Below the pieces are notes generated by a model that did no database searches, was not told the DNA's origin, and saw nothing but the letters and a program-made list of their open reading frames with translations. From Geomonas anaerohicana (GTDB lineage Bacteria > Desulfobacterota > Desulfuromonadia > Geobacterales > Geobacteraceae): 64,000 bases of DNA. A program made the position numbers and the translations under genes. This document shows, piece by piece, positions 17,154 through 24,963 of this stretch. The stretch is from NCBI RefSeq assembly GCF_016458305.1, contig NZ_JAEMHL010000011.1, positions 62,001 through 126,000 of the forward strand, read 5' to 3'. Position 1 is the first letter of the stretch, and the number at the start of each line of letters is the position of its first letter.

Positions 17154-18200
17154 TTAAGGTTTTAGCACTTCCTCAATCAAGGCATCGGCAAGCTTGTCCT
17201 GGGGGACTTTGCGCAGGATCTCGCCGTGCTTGAAGAGGAGCCCTTCTCCCCTGCCGCCGGCGATGCCGAAATCGGCTTCACGCGCCTCGCCGGGGCCGTT
17301 CACGGAACATCCCATGACGGCCACGGTGATGTTCTTGTCCAGGTGCGCCAGGCGCCGCTCCACTTCTTCCGCAACGGGAATGAGATCGATCTGACACCTG
17401 CCGCAGGTCGGGCAGGAAACGAAGTTGATGCCGCGCTGCCTGATCCCCAAACACTTCAGTATGTCGTAGGCGACGCGCACTTCGTGCACCGGGTCGCCGG
17501 TGAGCGAAACGCGCATGGTGTCGCCGATCCCCTGGTGCAGCAGGATGCCCAAGCCGACGGAGGACTTGATGGTGCCGGAAAAGATGGTGCCGGCCTCGGT
17601 GACGCCGATATGCAGCGGGTAATCCACCGCGTCCGAGAGGAGCCGGTACGCCTCCAGGGTGCGCAGCACGTCGGAGACCTTGATGGAAATCTTGATCTCG
17701 CGGTAGTTGAGTTCTTCCAGGATCCTCACGTGCCCCAGGGCGGATTCGACCATCGCTTCGGGAGTGGGATGCCCGTACTTGACCAGGAGCTCCTTCTCCA
17801 ACGAGCCGCCATTGACACCGATCCGGATCGGGATCTGACGCTCGGCCGCAGCCTTGACAACTTCGGCCACCTTCCAACGCTCGCCGATGTTGCCCGGGTT
17901 CAGGCGCAGGCCGTCGACGCCGGATTCCAGGGCTTGCAGAGCCAACTTGTAGTCGAAGTGGATATCGGCGATGAGCGGCAGCGGGCTGCCCGCCTTGATG
18001 GCGGCCAAGGCCTGGGCGGCATCCATGTCGGGCACCGCGCAGCGCACGATCTCGCAGCCAGCTTCGGCTAGACGCCCTATCTGGTCGAGGGTCGCAGCCA
18101 CGTTTCTCGTGTCGGTGGAACACATGGACTGTACGGAGCAGGGAGCGCCGCCACCGATCGGCACGTTGCCTATCTTTATCTGCCGGGTGAGCTTTTTCAT
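17154..18200 (-). CDS. ispG: 4-hydroxy-3-methylbut-2-en-1-yl diphosphate synthase (IspG/GcpE)
   Basis: Penultimate step of the MEP isoprenoid pathway: reductive ring-opening of MEcPP by a [4Fe-4S] enzyme. 348 residues. The TIM-barrel half contains RCAVPDMDAAQAL, LIADIHFDYKLAL and GLRLNPGNIG. The C-terminal cluster domain contains SCPTCGRC and VMGCSVNGPGEA, which supply the three conserved cysteines and the Glu ligand region. Length is typical of the bacterial form without the large insert. It is upstream of proS and probably transcribed with it. Confidence 0.96.
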   Translation of the reverse strand: MKKLTRQIKIGNVPIGGGAPCSVQSMCSTDTRNVAATLDQIGRLAEAGCEIVRCAVPDMDAAQALAAIKAGSPLPLIADIHFDYKLALQALESGVDGLRLNPGNIGERWKVAEVVKAAAERQIPIRIGVNGGSLEKELLVKYGHPTPEAMVESALGHVRILEELNYREIKISIKVSDVLRTLEAYRLLSDAVDYPLHIGVTEAGTIFSGTIKSSVGLGILLHQGIGDTMRVSLTGDPVHEVRVAYDILKCLGIRQRGINFVSCPTCGRCQIDLIPVAEEVERRLAHLDKNITVAVMGCSVNGPGEAREADFGIAGGRGEGLLFKHGEILRKVPQDKLADALIEEVLKP

Positions 18201-18358
18201 AGCGGGACATAGTAGCTAAATCTATGGGGAAAAGCAAGGAGGATCACCCCCCACCGTCACTGCGGGCGGCAGCGGCGACTGGCAAATTCCTGCGCCACTA
18301 ATTAGCGGGAGGACTATACTGGGCCTATTGGAGGTAAAAGACACAGGAGGTAGCTGTC

Positions 18359-19012
18359 ATGAGTAAACTGGATCTGCTGAACCCAACCAATAGCACGGTC
18401 ATCTTCATCGACTTCCAGCCTCAGATGACCTTCGGCGTAGCCAGCATCGACCGGCAAACGCTTTTCAACAACGTCATGATCCTGGCTAAGGCCGCCAGGA
18501 TCTTCCACGCACCCACCATCCTCACCACCGTCGAGACCAAGAGCTTCTCGGGCAACATGTGGCCCCAACTCCTGGACATCTTCCCGGACAACGACATCAT
18601 CGAGCGCAGTTCCATGAACTCCTGGGACGATCCGAAGTTCGTGGAAGCAGTGCGGGCGACGGGGCGCACCAAGCTGATCATGGCCGCGCTCTGGACCGAG
18701 GTCTGCCTCGCCTTCCCTGCCCTTGAGGCCATGAAGGCCGGATTCGAGGTCTATGCGGTGGAGGACGCATCGGGCGGCACCAGTGTGGCCGCGCACAATG
18801 CTGCCATGCGCAGGATCGAGCAGGCCGGAGCGGTGCCGATGACCTCGCTCCAGGTGATGCTGGAGTACCAGAGAACCTGGGCCCGCAAGGAAACGTACGA
18901 CGATGTCATCTCCGTGGTGAAGGAACATTGCGGTGCCTACGGGCAGGGGGTCGAGTACGCCTACACCATGGTGCACGGTGCACCCGCCAGCAGGCACAAC
19001 AGCGGTCTGTAG
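18359..19012 (+). CDS. Isochorismatase-family cysteine hydrolase (YcaC-like)
   Basis: 217 residues. The fold of the isochorismatase/nicotinamidase superfamily is evident: catalytic Asp in VIFIDFQPQMTF, and the nucleophile Cys in AALWTEVCLAFPALEAMKAG. The closest named type is YcaC, an octameric hydrolase whose substrate is unknown. The long C-terminal region after AHNAAMRRIEQAG is YcaC-like. AGGAGGT precedes the ATG. An amidohydrolase follows on the same strand after 147 bases, so the two may act on the same amide-containing metabolite. That link is inferred from position only. Confidence 0.86.
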   Translation: MSKLDLLNPTNSTVIFIDFQPQMTFGVASIDRQTLFNNVMILAKAARIFHAPTILTTVETKSFSGNMWPQLLDIFPDNDIIERSSMNSWDDPKFVEAVRATGRTKLIMAALWTEVCLAFPALEAMKAGFEVYAVEDASGGTSVAAHNAAMRRIEQAGAVPMTSLQVMLEYQRTWARKETYDDVISVVKEHCGAYGQGVEYAYTMVHGAPASRHNSGL

Positions 19013-19036
19013 GCTGTTAGCTGTTCTCAGGCCAGC

Positions 19037-19076
19037 CCCCTCCCTAGCCCTCCCCCTCCAGGGGAGGGGACTTAAA
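19037..19076. repeat. CCCTCC-rich dispersed inverted repeat
   Basis: CCCTCCCCCTCCAGGGGAGGGG-type hairpin between two plus-strand genes. Related copies occur at about 21012, 38690 and 58924. Confidence 0.5.
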
Positions 19077-19159
19077 GGATGGTTGCTGGCTATACAAAGG
19101 GCTGTACTTCCAGCAGGCAGGGGCTCAGTCCCCTGCCTGTCTCTTTTGGGAGGCAAGGC

Positions 19160-20971
19160 ATGAAAGGACCGGATCTCATTATACATAACGGCAAGATCAG
19201 CACGCTGGACGCCCGGAACCCGGACACTTCTGCGATCGCGATGAGCGGCGGCAGGGTGGAGGCTCTCGGCGGCGAAGAACTGACCGCGACAGCGGATGAC
19301 CACACGCAGTTGATCGATGCGAAGGGGCGCCGGGTGATCCCCGGGCTGAACGACTCGCACATACACGTCATCCGCGGAGGACTGAACTTCAACATGGAAC
19401 TGCGCTGGGACGGCGTGCCGTCACTCGCGCTGGCGCTGGAGATGCTCATGGAGCAGGCGAAGCGCACCCCGCCGCCGCAATGGGTGCGGGTCATTGGCGG
19501 CTGGACCGAATTCCAGTTCGCGGAGCGGCGCATGCCCACTCTCGATGAGCTGAACCTGGCGGCGCCAGATACGCCGGTCTTCATCCTGCACCTGTACGAC
19601 CGCGCCCTGGTGAACCGCGCTGCGCTGCATGCACTCGGCTACGGGAAGGACACGCCAGATCCTCCGGGCGGGATGATCGAGCGGGATAGAAACGGCAACC
19701 CGACCGGACTCTTGATCGCCAAGCCGAACGCCATGTTGCTCTACGCGAGCCTCGCCAAGGGGCCGAAACTCGGCTTCGAGGACCAGGTGAACTCGACGCG
19801 CCACTTCCTCAGGGAGCTGAACCGGCTGGGCCTCACCAGCGCCATCGATGCCGGCGGCGGTTTCCAGAACTACCCCGACGACTACCGCGTTATCCAGCAG
19901 TTGGCCAAAGTGGGAGAGTTGCCGCTGCGCATCGCGTACAACCTGTTCACGCAGCACCCCAAGGGTGAGCTGGCCGATTTTTCCCAGTGGGTCACCATGA
20001 CGCAGCCGGGACAGGGGGACGATTTCCTACGCATGAACGGGGCGGGCGAGATGCTGGTGTTCTCGGCCGCCGACTTTGAGGATTTCCTGGAGCCGCGCCC
20101 GGACCTCCCGGTGGTGATGGAGGAGGAGCTTGCCGCGGTGGTACGGCTGCTGGCGGAGAAGCGCTGGCCGTTCCGTCTGCACGCGACCTACAACGAATCC
20201 ATCACGCGTTTCCTGGACGTGTTCGAGGCGGTGAACCGGGAGATCCCGTTCAACGGATTACGTTGGTTCTTCGACCACGCCGAGACTATCACGGCGAAGA
20301 ACCTGGAGCGGGTCAAGGAACTGGGGGGCGGCATCGCCATCCAGAACCGGATGGCCTTCCAAGGTGAATACTTCCTCGACCGGTACGGTGAGCGGGAAAC
20401 GGCGCATACCCCGCCGGTGCGCAGCATGATGGCGATGGACATACCGGTGGGTGCCGGCACCGACGCAACACGGGTGGCGAGCTACAATCCTTGGCTGTCT
20501 CTTTACTGGTTGGTCAGCGGGCGCACCATCGGCGGCACAGTGCTCTATCCCGAGGCGAACCACCTGAGCCGCATGGAGGCGCTCAGGCTGTACACCGAGG
20601 GGAGCAGCTGGTTTTCCAGTGAGGAAGAAAAGAAAGGGAACCTCACACCTGGGGCCTTGGCGGACCTGGCGGTGCTCTCCGCCGATTACTTCGAGATCCC
20701 CGAGAAGGAGATCAAGGCGATCGAATCGGTGCTGACCGTGGTCGGCGGCAAGGTAGTGTACGGCAGCGAAGAGTTCGGCAACCTGGTGCCGCCGCTGCCG
20801 GTGAGCCCGGACTGGTCACCGGTGAGACGTTTCGGCGGCTACCACCACGGCGACGCGGCGGCTTCCCTCGCGGCGCACAAAGAGGCAGAACCGGCGCACC
20901 GCCACACACGCATCTGGCTGCCGAGCCAGCGGCGTTTCTGGGACTTGGGCTGCGATTGTTTTGCTTATTAG
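19160..20971 (+). CDS. Amidohydrolase family protein (YtcJ-like metal-dependent hydrolase)
   Basis: About 603 residues. The N-terminal beta-sandwich (DLIIHNGKISTLDARNPDTS) is followed by the metal-binding NDSHIHVIRGG, the further motifs RLHATYNESITR and FDHAET, and the catalytic-Asp region VGAGTDATR. The C-terminal part of the sandwich (LTPGALADLAVLSADYF) closes the protein. This is the YtcJ-like (amidohydrolase_3) branch, often annotated as putative amidohydrolase or exoenzyme-regulatory protein. I chose ATG 19160 with GGGAGG upstream; an in-frame ATG at 19079 lies in repeat DNA. Substrate unknown. It pairs with the isochorismatase-like gene. Confidence 0.87.
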   Translation: MKGPDLIIHNGKISTLDARNPDTSAIAMSGGRVEALGGEELTATADDHTQLIDAKGRRVIPGLNDSHIHVIRGGLNFNMELRWDGVPSLALALEMLMEQAKRTPPPQWVRVIGGWTEFQFAERRMPTLDELNLAAPDTPVFILHLYDRALVNRAALHALGYGKDTPDPPGGMIERDRNGNPTGLLIAKPNAMLLYASLAKGPKLGFEDQVNSTRHFLRELNRLGLTSAIDAGGGFQNYPDDYRVIQQLAKVGELPLRIAYNLFTQHPKGELADFSQWVTMTQPGQGDDFLRMNGAGEMLVFSAADFEDFLEPRPDLPVVMEEELAAVVRLLAEKRWPFRLHATYNESITRFLDVFEAVNREIPFNGLRWFFDHAETITAKNLERVKELGGGIAIQNRMAFQGEYFLDRYGERETAHTPPVRSMMAMDIPVGAGTDATRVASYNPWLSLYWLVSGRTIGGTVLYPEANHLSRMEALRLYTEGSSWFSSEEEKKGNLTPGALADLAVLSADYFEIPEKEIKAIESVLTVVGGKVVYGSEEFGNLVPPLPVSPDWSPVRRFGGYHHGDAAASLAAHKEAEPAHRHTRIWLPSQRRFWDLGCDCFAY

Positions 20972-21011
20972 CCCCCGGCCCCGCCTGCTGCGGTCTTTTG
21001 TCGGTGAGAAA

Positions 21012-21110
21012 ACCACCTCCCCCTGGAGGGGGGAGGCTGGGAGGGGGGAAACCGGATTCAGCCGCTACTCTCCCCCTCCCTGTCCCTCCCCCTCCGGGGG
21101 CGGGAACGCT
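21012..21110. repeat. CCTCCCCCTGGAGGGGG dispersed repeats
   Basis: Two GC-rich hairpin units, ACCTCCCCCTGGAGGGGGG and CCCCTCCCTGTCCCTCCCCC, lie between the amidohydrolase and the convergent PEBP gene. They could terminate both transcripts. Confidence 0.55.
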
Positions 21111-21132
21111 TCGGCAACTTTCTCAGAACGCC

Positions 21133-21675
21133 TTAGCGATGAGCGTAGACTCCGAGGAGTTCGGCCTGCGCCAGGATCTTGCCGCGCATGGCAAGGTCGA
21201 GCTCCTTCCTGGTGCTGTTGGCGGGAAGGTTGAGGCGCTCTGAGAGCGCGTAGAGACGGAAATAATAGCGGTGCTGCCCGGACGGCGGGCAAGGACCGCC
21301 GTAGCTTTTGCGCCGCCAGCTGTTCTCTCCCTGTTGCGCCCTGCGTGGGATCGCCCCTTGGGCAATCTGCGTGGTGGCCGGATCGATATTCCAGAGCACC
21401 CAGTGTGCCCAGGTTCCCCCTGGGGCATCGGGGTCGTCCATGATGAGGGCGAGTGACCTCGCTTCCTTCGGTACTCCCGCGATGGCGAGCGGCGGGCTGG
21501 CGTTGGAACCGTCACAGGTGAAGGTGGCGGGAATGCTGCCGGAGTTACTGAACGCGGTACTGGTCAGCTTCAACTGAGACACTTTGGTCTCCCTTGCTTC
21601 CTTCGCCTGCAACGTTACGGCACACGATAGAGCCAGCACGATGGCACACAACAACCTCTGCCTGAAACCGATCAT
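21133..21675 (-). CDS. YbhB/YbcL-type phosphatidylethanolamine-binding (Raf kinase inhibitor-like) protein, exported
   Basis: About 180 residues. A signal peptide (RQRLLCAIVLALSCAVTLQA) precedes the PEBP fold: KLTSTAFSNSGSIPATFTCDG, then the anion-site motifs LIMDDPDAPGGTWAHWVLWNI and GPCPPSGQHRYYFRLYAL, and the C-terminal LGVYAHR. The bacterial YbhB/YbcL clan has no settled function; ligand binding in the periplasm is the usual guess. ATG 21675 was chosen because GGGGAGG lies just upstream and the signal peptide begins there; in-frame codons up to 21993 oppose the rlmD start region and look non-coding. Confidence 0.9.
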   Translation of the reverse strand: MIGFRQRLLCAIVLALSCAVTLQAKEARETKVSQLKLTSTAFSNSGSIPATFTCDGSNASPPLAIAGVPKEARSLALIMDDPDAPGGTWAHWVLWNIDPATTQIAQGAIPRRAQQGENSWRRKSYGGPCPPSGQHRYYFRLYALSERLNLPANSTRKELDLAMRGKILAQAELLGVYAHR

Positions 21676-21832
21676 GGTATACCTCCCCGTCTGTGAAAGC
21701 GTTGCCCTTCCCGCTCTTTGCGCAGTGACACTTCGGCACCACCGCTGAGTGTAACTTTTGAGCGGTACTCTGCAAGCTCCCCCGACAATTCGGCGGTTGA
21801 CATGGCTTGCTTTTCCCTTTAAGTATGAAGGC

Positions 21833-23482
21833 ATGAAAAATACCAGAAAACCAAAGCAATTCTCCGACAGTTCCAAACCCTTCCGCAAAGAAACATCCAC
21901 CGCACCCACGGCGAAAAAATCCGCTGCGAGGCCCGAGCGCTCTGCAACAGCCGACCCCGGCAGCGGGAAGAGCGCCCGCCCGGCTGCGCACAAGCCGCGC
22001 GATCAGCGCGAGCAGCGCGAGCACGCGGCCGCGAAGGGTATGAAGAAGACCGACGCAAAAGGTGCCGAGAGGCAGGCAACGGGAAAGAATGCCCGCCCGG
22101 CCCGCGCCACCGAAGATCGCCAGCCCGCGCTGCATAGCGGGCAGGTGCTGGAAGTCCAGATACAGACCAACAACGACGAAGCCTACGGCGTCGCCTACCA
22201 CGAGGGGACCAGGATTCTGGTCGCCGGGGGACTCGCCGGCGAAACCCTGGTGGTGAAGATCACCTATGTCGGGCGCAGGGAATCCTTCGCCAACATCATA
22301 AAGATTCTGAAGAGGTCGCCCGACCGCGTCCCCTCCCCCGCCTGCACTATGGGCAGGGCCTGTGACGGCTGCGGTCTGATGCAGATGCGCTACCCGGCTC
22401 AGCTCACCTGGAAGAAGGGGCTGGTCACCAGGCAGATCCGGAAGTACCCGTCGCTCTCCGAGGCGGTGATCCACGACACCATGGCCTCGCCCAACGAGCT
22501 CGGCTACCGCAACACCGCCAAGCTGGTGGTGGCGGGCAAGCACGGCGACCCGGTGATCGGCATCTATCGGCGCAACAGCCACGATGTTTTGGAGATCGCG
22601 GACTGCGCCCTGCACCACCCGCTGATCAACAAGGTGGTCAAGGCCGCCAAGGCGGGCATCAAGAAGGGGAAGGTACAGATCTACAACCCGAAGAGCGAGA
22701 TGGGACTGTTGCGTTACCTCGTGGTGCGGGTGGCCGAGCCGAGCAACCAGGTGATGGTGGTGTTCGTTACCACCGACCAGGGTTACAACGAGATGCACCA
22801 CCTGGCCAAGTTCATCCAGCAGGCGGTGCCTGAAGTAGCCGTGGTGGCGCAAAATATCAACACCTCTACCGGCAACGTCATCTTCGGCCACAAGGATCGC
22901 TCCATCACCAAGGCGCAGACCTTGAAGGCCTACATCGGTGACAAGAGTTTCAACCTGTCGCCGCATTCCTTCTTCCAGGTGAACAGCGGCGCGGCCCGCA
23001 TCATCTACGAGAAGGTACGCGAGTTCGCGCGCCTGACCGGCAAGGAGCGGGTGATCGACCTCTACTGCGGCATCGGCGGCATATCGCTGTTCCTGGCCGA
23101 CAAGGCCCGCGAGGTGGTGGGTATCGAAGTCGTAGATGCGGCCGTCGCCGACGCCACCGCCAACGCGGCCATGAACCGCGCCGAAAACTGCAGCTTCGAG
23201 GCCGGCGACGCCGTGCATCTTATCGACGAGATCGGCGAGGAAGGCGGCGCCGACCTGATCGTGCTCAACCCGCCCAGGAAGGGGTGCGACGAGAAGGTGC
23301 TGAAGAGCGTGGCAGCTATCAAGCCGCAGCGTATCATCTACGTCTCCTGCTCACCCGAGACGCTGGCGCGCGACCTGGATATCCTGGCGCAGCTCGGCTA
23401 CAAGACGCTCGAAGTGCAGCCGGTGGACATGTTCCCGCAGACGGTGCACGTCGAGGACGTGGCGCTGCTGGAAAAGGTTTAA
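21833..23482 (+). CDS. rlmD: 23S rRNA (uracil-5-)-methyltransferase RlmD/RumA with basic N-terminal extension
   Basis: SAM-dependent m5U methyltransferase of the TrmA/RlmD family. About 549 residues from ATG 21833. The first ~90 residues are Lys/Arg/Ala-rich and of low complexity. A TRAM-like domain follows, then the Fe-S cysteines in ACTMGRACDGCG and ADCALHHP, the SAM motif VIDLYCGIGGISLFLADKA, NPPRKGCD, and the catalytic Cys in YVSCSPETLARDL. RlmD normally has about 430 residues, so the N-terminal tail is an addition. It starts 157 bases from the divergent PEBP gene. Whether the target is U1939 or another uridine is not decidable here. Confidence 0.9.
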   Translation: MKNTRKPKQFSDSSKPFRKETSTAPTAKKSAARPERSATADPGSGKSARPAAHKPRDQREQREHAAAKGMKKTDAKGAERQATGKNARPARATEDRQPALHSGQVLEVQIQTNNDEAYGVAYHEGTRILVAGGLAGETLVVKITYVGRRESFANIIKILKRSPDRVPSPACTMGRACDGCGLMQMRYPAQLTWKKGLVTRQIRKYPSLSEAVIHDTMASPNELGYRNTAKLVVAGKHGDPVIGIYRRNSHDVLEIADCALHHPLINKVVKAAKAGIKKGKVQIYNPKSEMGLLRYLVVRVAEPSNQVMVVFVTTDQGYNEMHHLAKFIQQAVPEVAVVAQNINTSTGNVIFGHKDRSITKAQTLKAYIGDKSFNLSPHSFFQVNSGAARIIYEKVREFARLTGKERVIDLYCGIGGISLFLADKAREVVGIEVVDAAVADATANAAMNRAENCSFEAGDAVHLIDEIGEEGGADLIVLNPPRKGCDEKVLKSVAAIKPQRIIYVSCSPETLARDLDILAQLGYKTLEVQPVDMFPQTVHVEDVALLEKV

Positions 23483-23496
23483 AGCCTAAAAGCCCT

Positions 23497-23700
23497 AACG
23501 CAAAGACGCGGAGGCGCCAAGGCGCAAAGAGTAAAGAAGACAGGCTTTGGGAATTTCTCGAAGCCTTTCTTTTACATTTCTGATTTGTCTTTCCCATTTT
23601 TATATACTTAACGCAAAGACGCGGAGCCGCAGAGTCGCAAAGGTGAAAGGAAAAAGGACATTCTTTGCACCTCCGCGCCTTGGCGTCTTTGCGTTAAGTG
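23497..23700. repeat. ACGCAAAGACGCGGAG dispersed repeats, inverted pair
   Basis: TAACGCAAAGACGCGGAG occurs at about 23498 and again at 23609. An inverted copy (CTCCGCGCCTTGGCGTCTTTGCGTTA) lies at about 23671-23697. The same family reappears at 29197-29330. It occupies the rlmD-cca gap. Confidence 0.75.
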
Positions 23701-23723
23701 CTTTTTCTGCTGATGAGGAGCCT

Positions 23724-24938
23724 ATGCAACGGTTGATTGCTGCGTTGAAGAGCTTTTTCCCGGAGCACCTGCACTCCTCCATCTTCATGGTAGGCGGCAT
23801 GGTGCGGGACGTCTTGCTCGGGGTCGAGTGCCAGGACGTGGACCTGGCGGCGGCGGTTCCCGTCTCGGAACTTACCGCGCTGGGCTTTCGCCTGGTGCAA
23901 TCCAAAAGCACCCCCAACATCTACTTCCGCTTCAAAGAACCCTTCGGAAAAATCGAGATCACCTGGCTCCCCACGCTCGACGCCCTTCCCGACGATCTCT
24001 CCCGACGCGACTTCACGGTTAATGCCATGGCCATGTCGCTGGACGGCAAACTCTCCGATCCTCTCGGCGGCCAAGCGGACCTCCAGCGACGCACCCTGCG
24101 CTGCTGCAGCCCCACCAGCCTGACCGACGATCCGTTGCGCATCCTGCGCGCCTTTCGCTTCGAGTGCGAGGGGTGGCGCCTGGATGCGGAGGCGGAAGCG
24201 ATCCTGAAAAGCCGGGATTGGTCAGAGGATCTGCAGCGGATACCGGTGGAGCGGTTTTCCCAGGAGATGCTGAAGGCGATCGCCAAGGAGGACCCGTCCC
24301 GCTTCTTCCGCCGCATGGTGGAGTTCGGGATCGGCGACAACTTCCTCCCCGAGATCTTCCGTATGGCGGCAATCACCGCGGGGCCACCCCAGCACCACCC
24401 CGAGGGGGACCTGTTCACCCACTCGCTGCAGGTGCTGGAACGGATGGCACAAATGACGCCGGACCCTACCGCCCGCTTCTGCGCCCTCTTCCACGACCTG
24501 GGCAAGCTGTACACGCCGCCGGAACTCCACCCCAAGCACCACGGACACGACGCGCTGGGCGCCGAGCAGGTGCCGGCCTTCTGCAAAAGGCTGCGGCTAC
24601 CGGTCTCGCTGCAACGCGCGCTGCAGTCGATCAACAGGCTGCATAACAATGCCAACCGGTGGAAGGAACTGCGCGACTCAACGAAGATCAGGCTGGCGAT
24701 GGATGCCATCAAGGGGGGGATTCAGGATTTTCTGCCCTTGCAGGTGGCGGCGGACTATCATGCCCAGATGCCGGGGTGGGAGGATGCGCTCAAGGTGGCC
24801 GGCATGAACGCCGCACAGTTGGGCATCGACCCGGCTTTATTAAACAATAAAGAGGTAGCACCCGATAAGTTGCAACAGATCATCATGCAGCACAGGGTGC
24901 GCGCTCTGGCAGAGCAGAGCAGGACCCGGCCAGAATAA
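23724..24938 (+). CDS. cca: CCA-adding tRNA nucleotidyltransferase / polyA polymerase family with HD domain
   Basis: Builds or repairs the tRNA 3' CCA end (or adds A residues). About 404 residues. The class II nucleotidyltransferase head includes GGMVRDVLLG and CQDVDLAAAVP with the DxD metal site. Then come RRDFTVNAMAM, the neck motif DPLRILRAFRFECEG and an HD phosphohydrolase domain (RFCALFHDLGKLYTP). ATG 23724 follows GAGGAG; the in-frame upstream part to 23547 is repeat DNA. Desulfuromonads can carry separate CC- and A-adding enzymes, so the exact nucleotide specificity is open. Confidence 0.9.
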   Translation: MQRLIAALKSFFPEHLHSSIFMVGGMVRDVLLGVECQDVDLAAAVPVSELTALGFRLVQSKSTPNIYFRFKEPFGKIEITWLPTLDALPDDLSRRDFTVNAMAMSLDGKLSDPLGGQADLQRRTLRCCSPTSLTDDPLRILRAFRFECEGWRLDAEAEAILKSRDWSEDLQRIPVERFSQEMLKAIAKEDPSRFFRRMVEFGIGDNFLPEIFRMAAITAGPPQHHPEGDLFTHSLQVLERMAQMTPDPTARFCALFHDLGKLYTPPELHPKHHGHDALGAEQVPAFCKRLRLPVSLQRALQSINRLHNNANRWKELRDSTKIRLAMDAIKGGIQDFLPLQVAADYHAQMPGWEDALKVAGMNAAQLGIDPALLNNKEVAPDKLQQIIMQHRVRALAEQSRTRPE

Positions 24939-24963
24939 GGCAGCAATCAGTTCCGAGGAAGTT

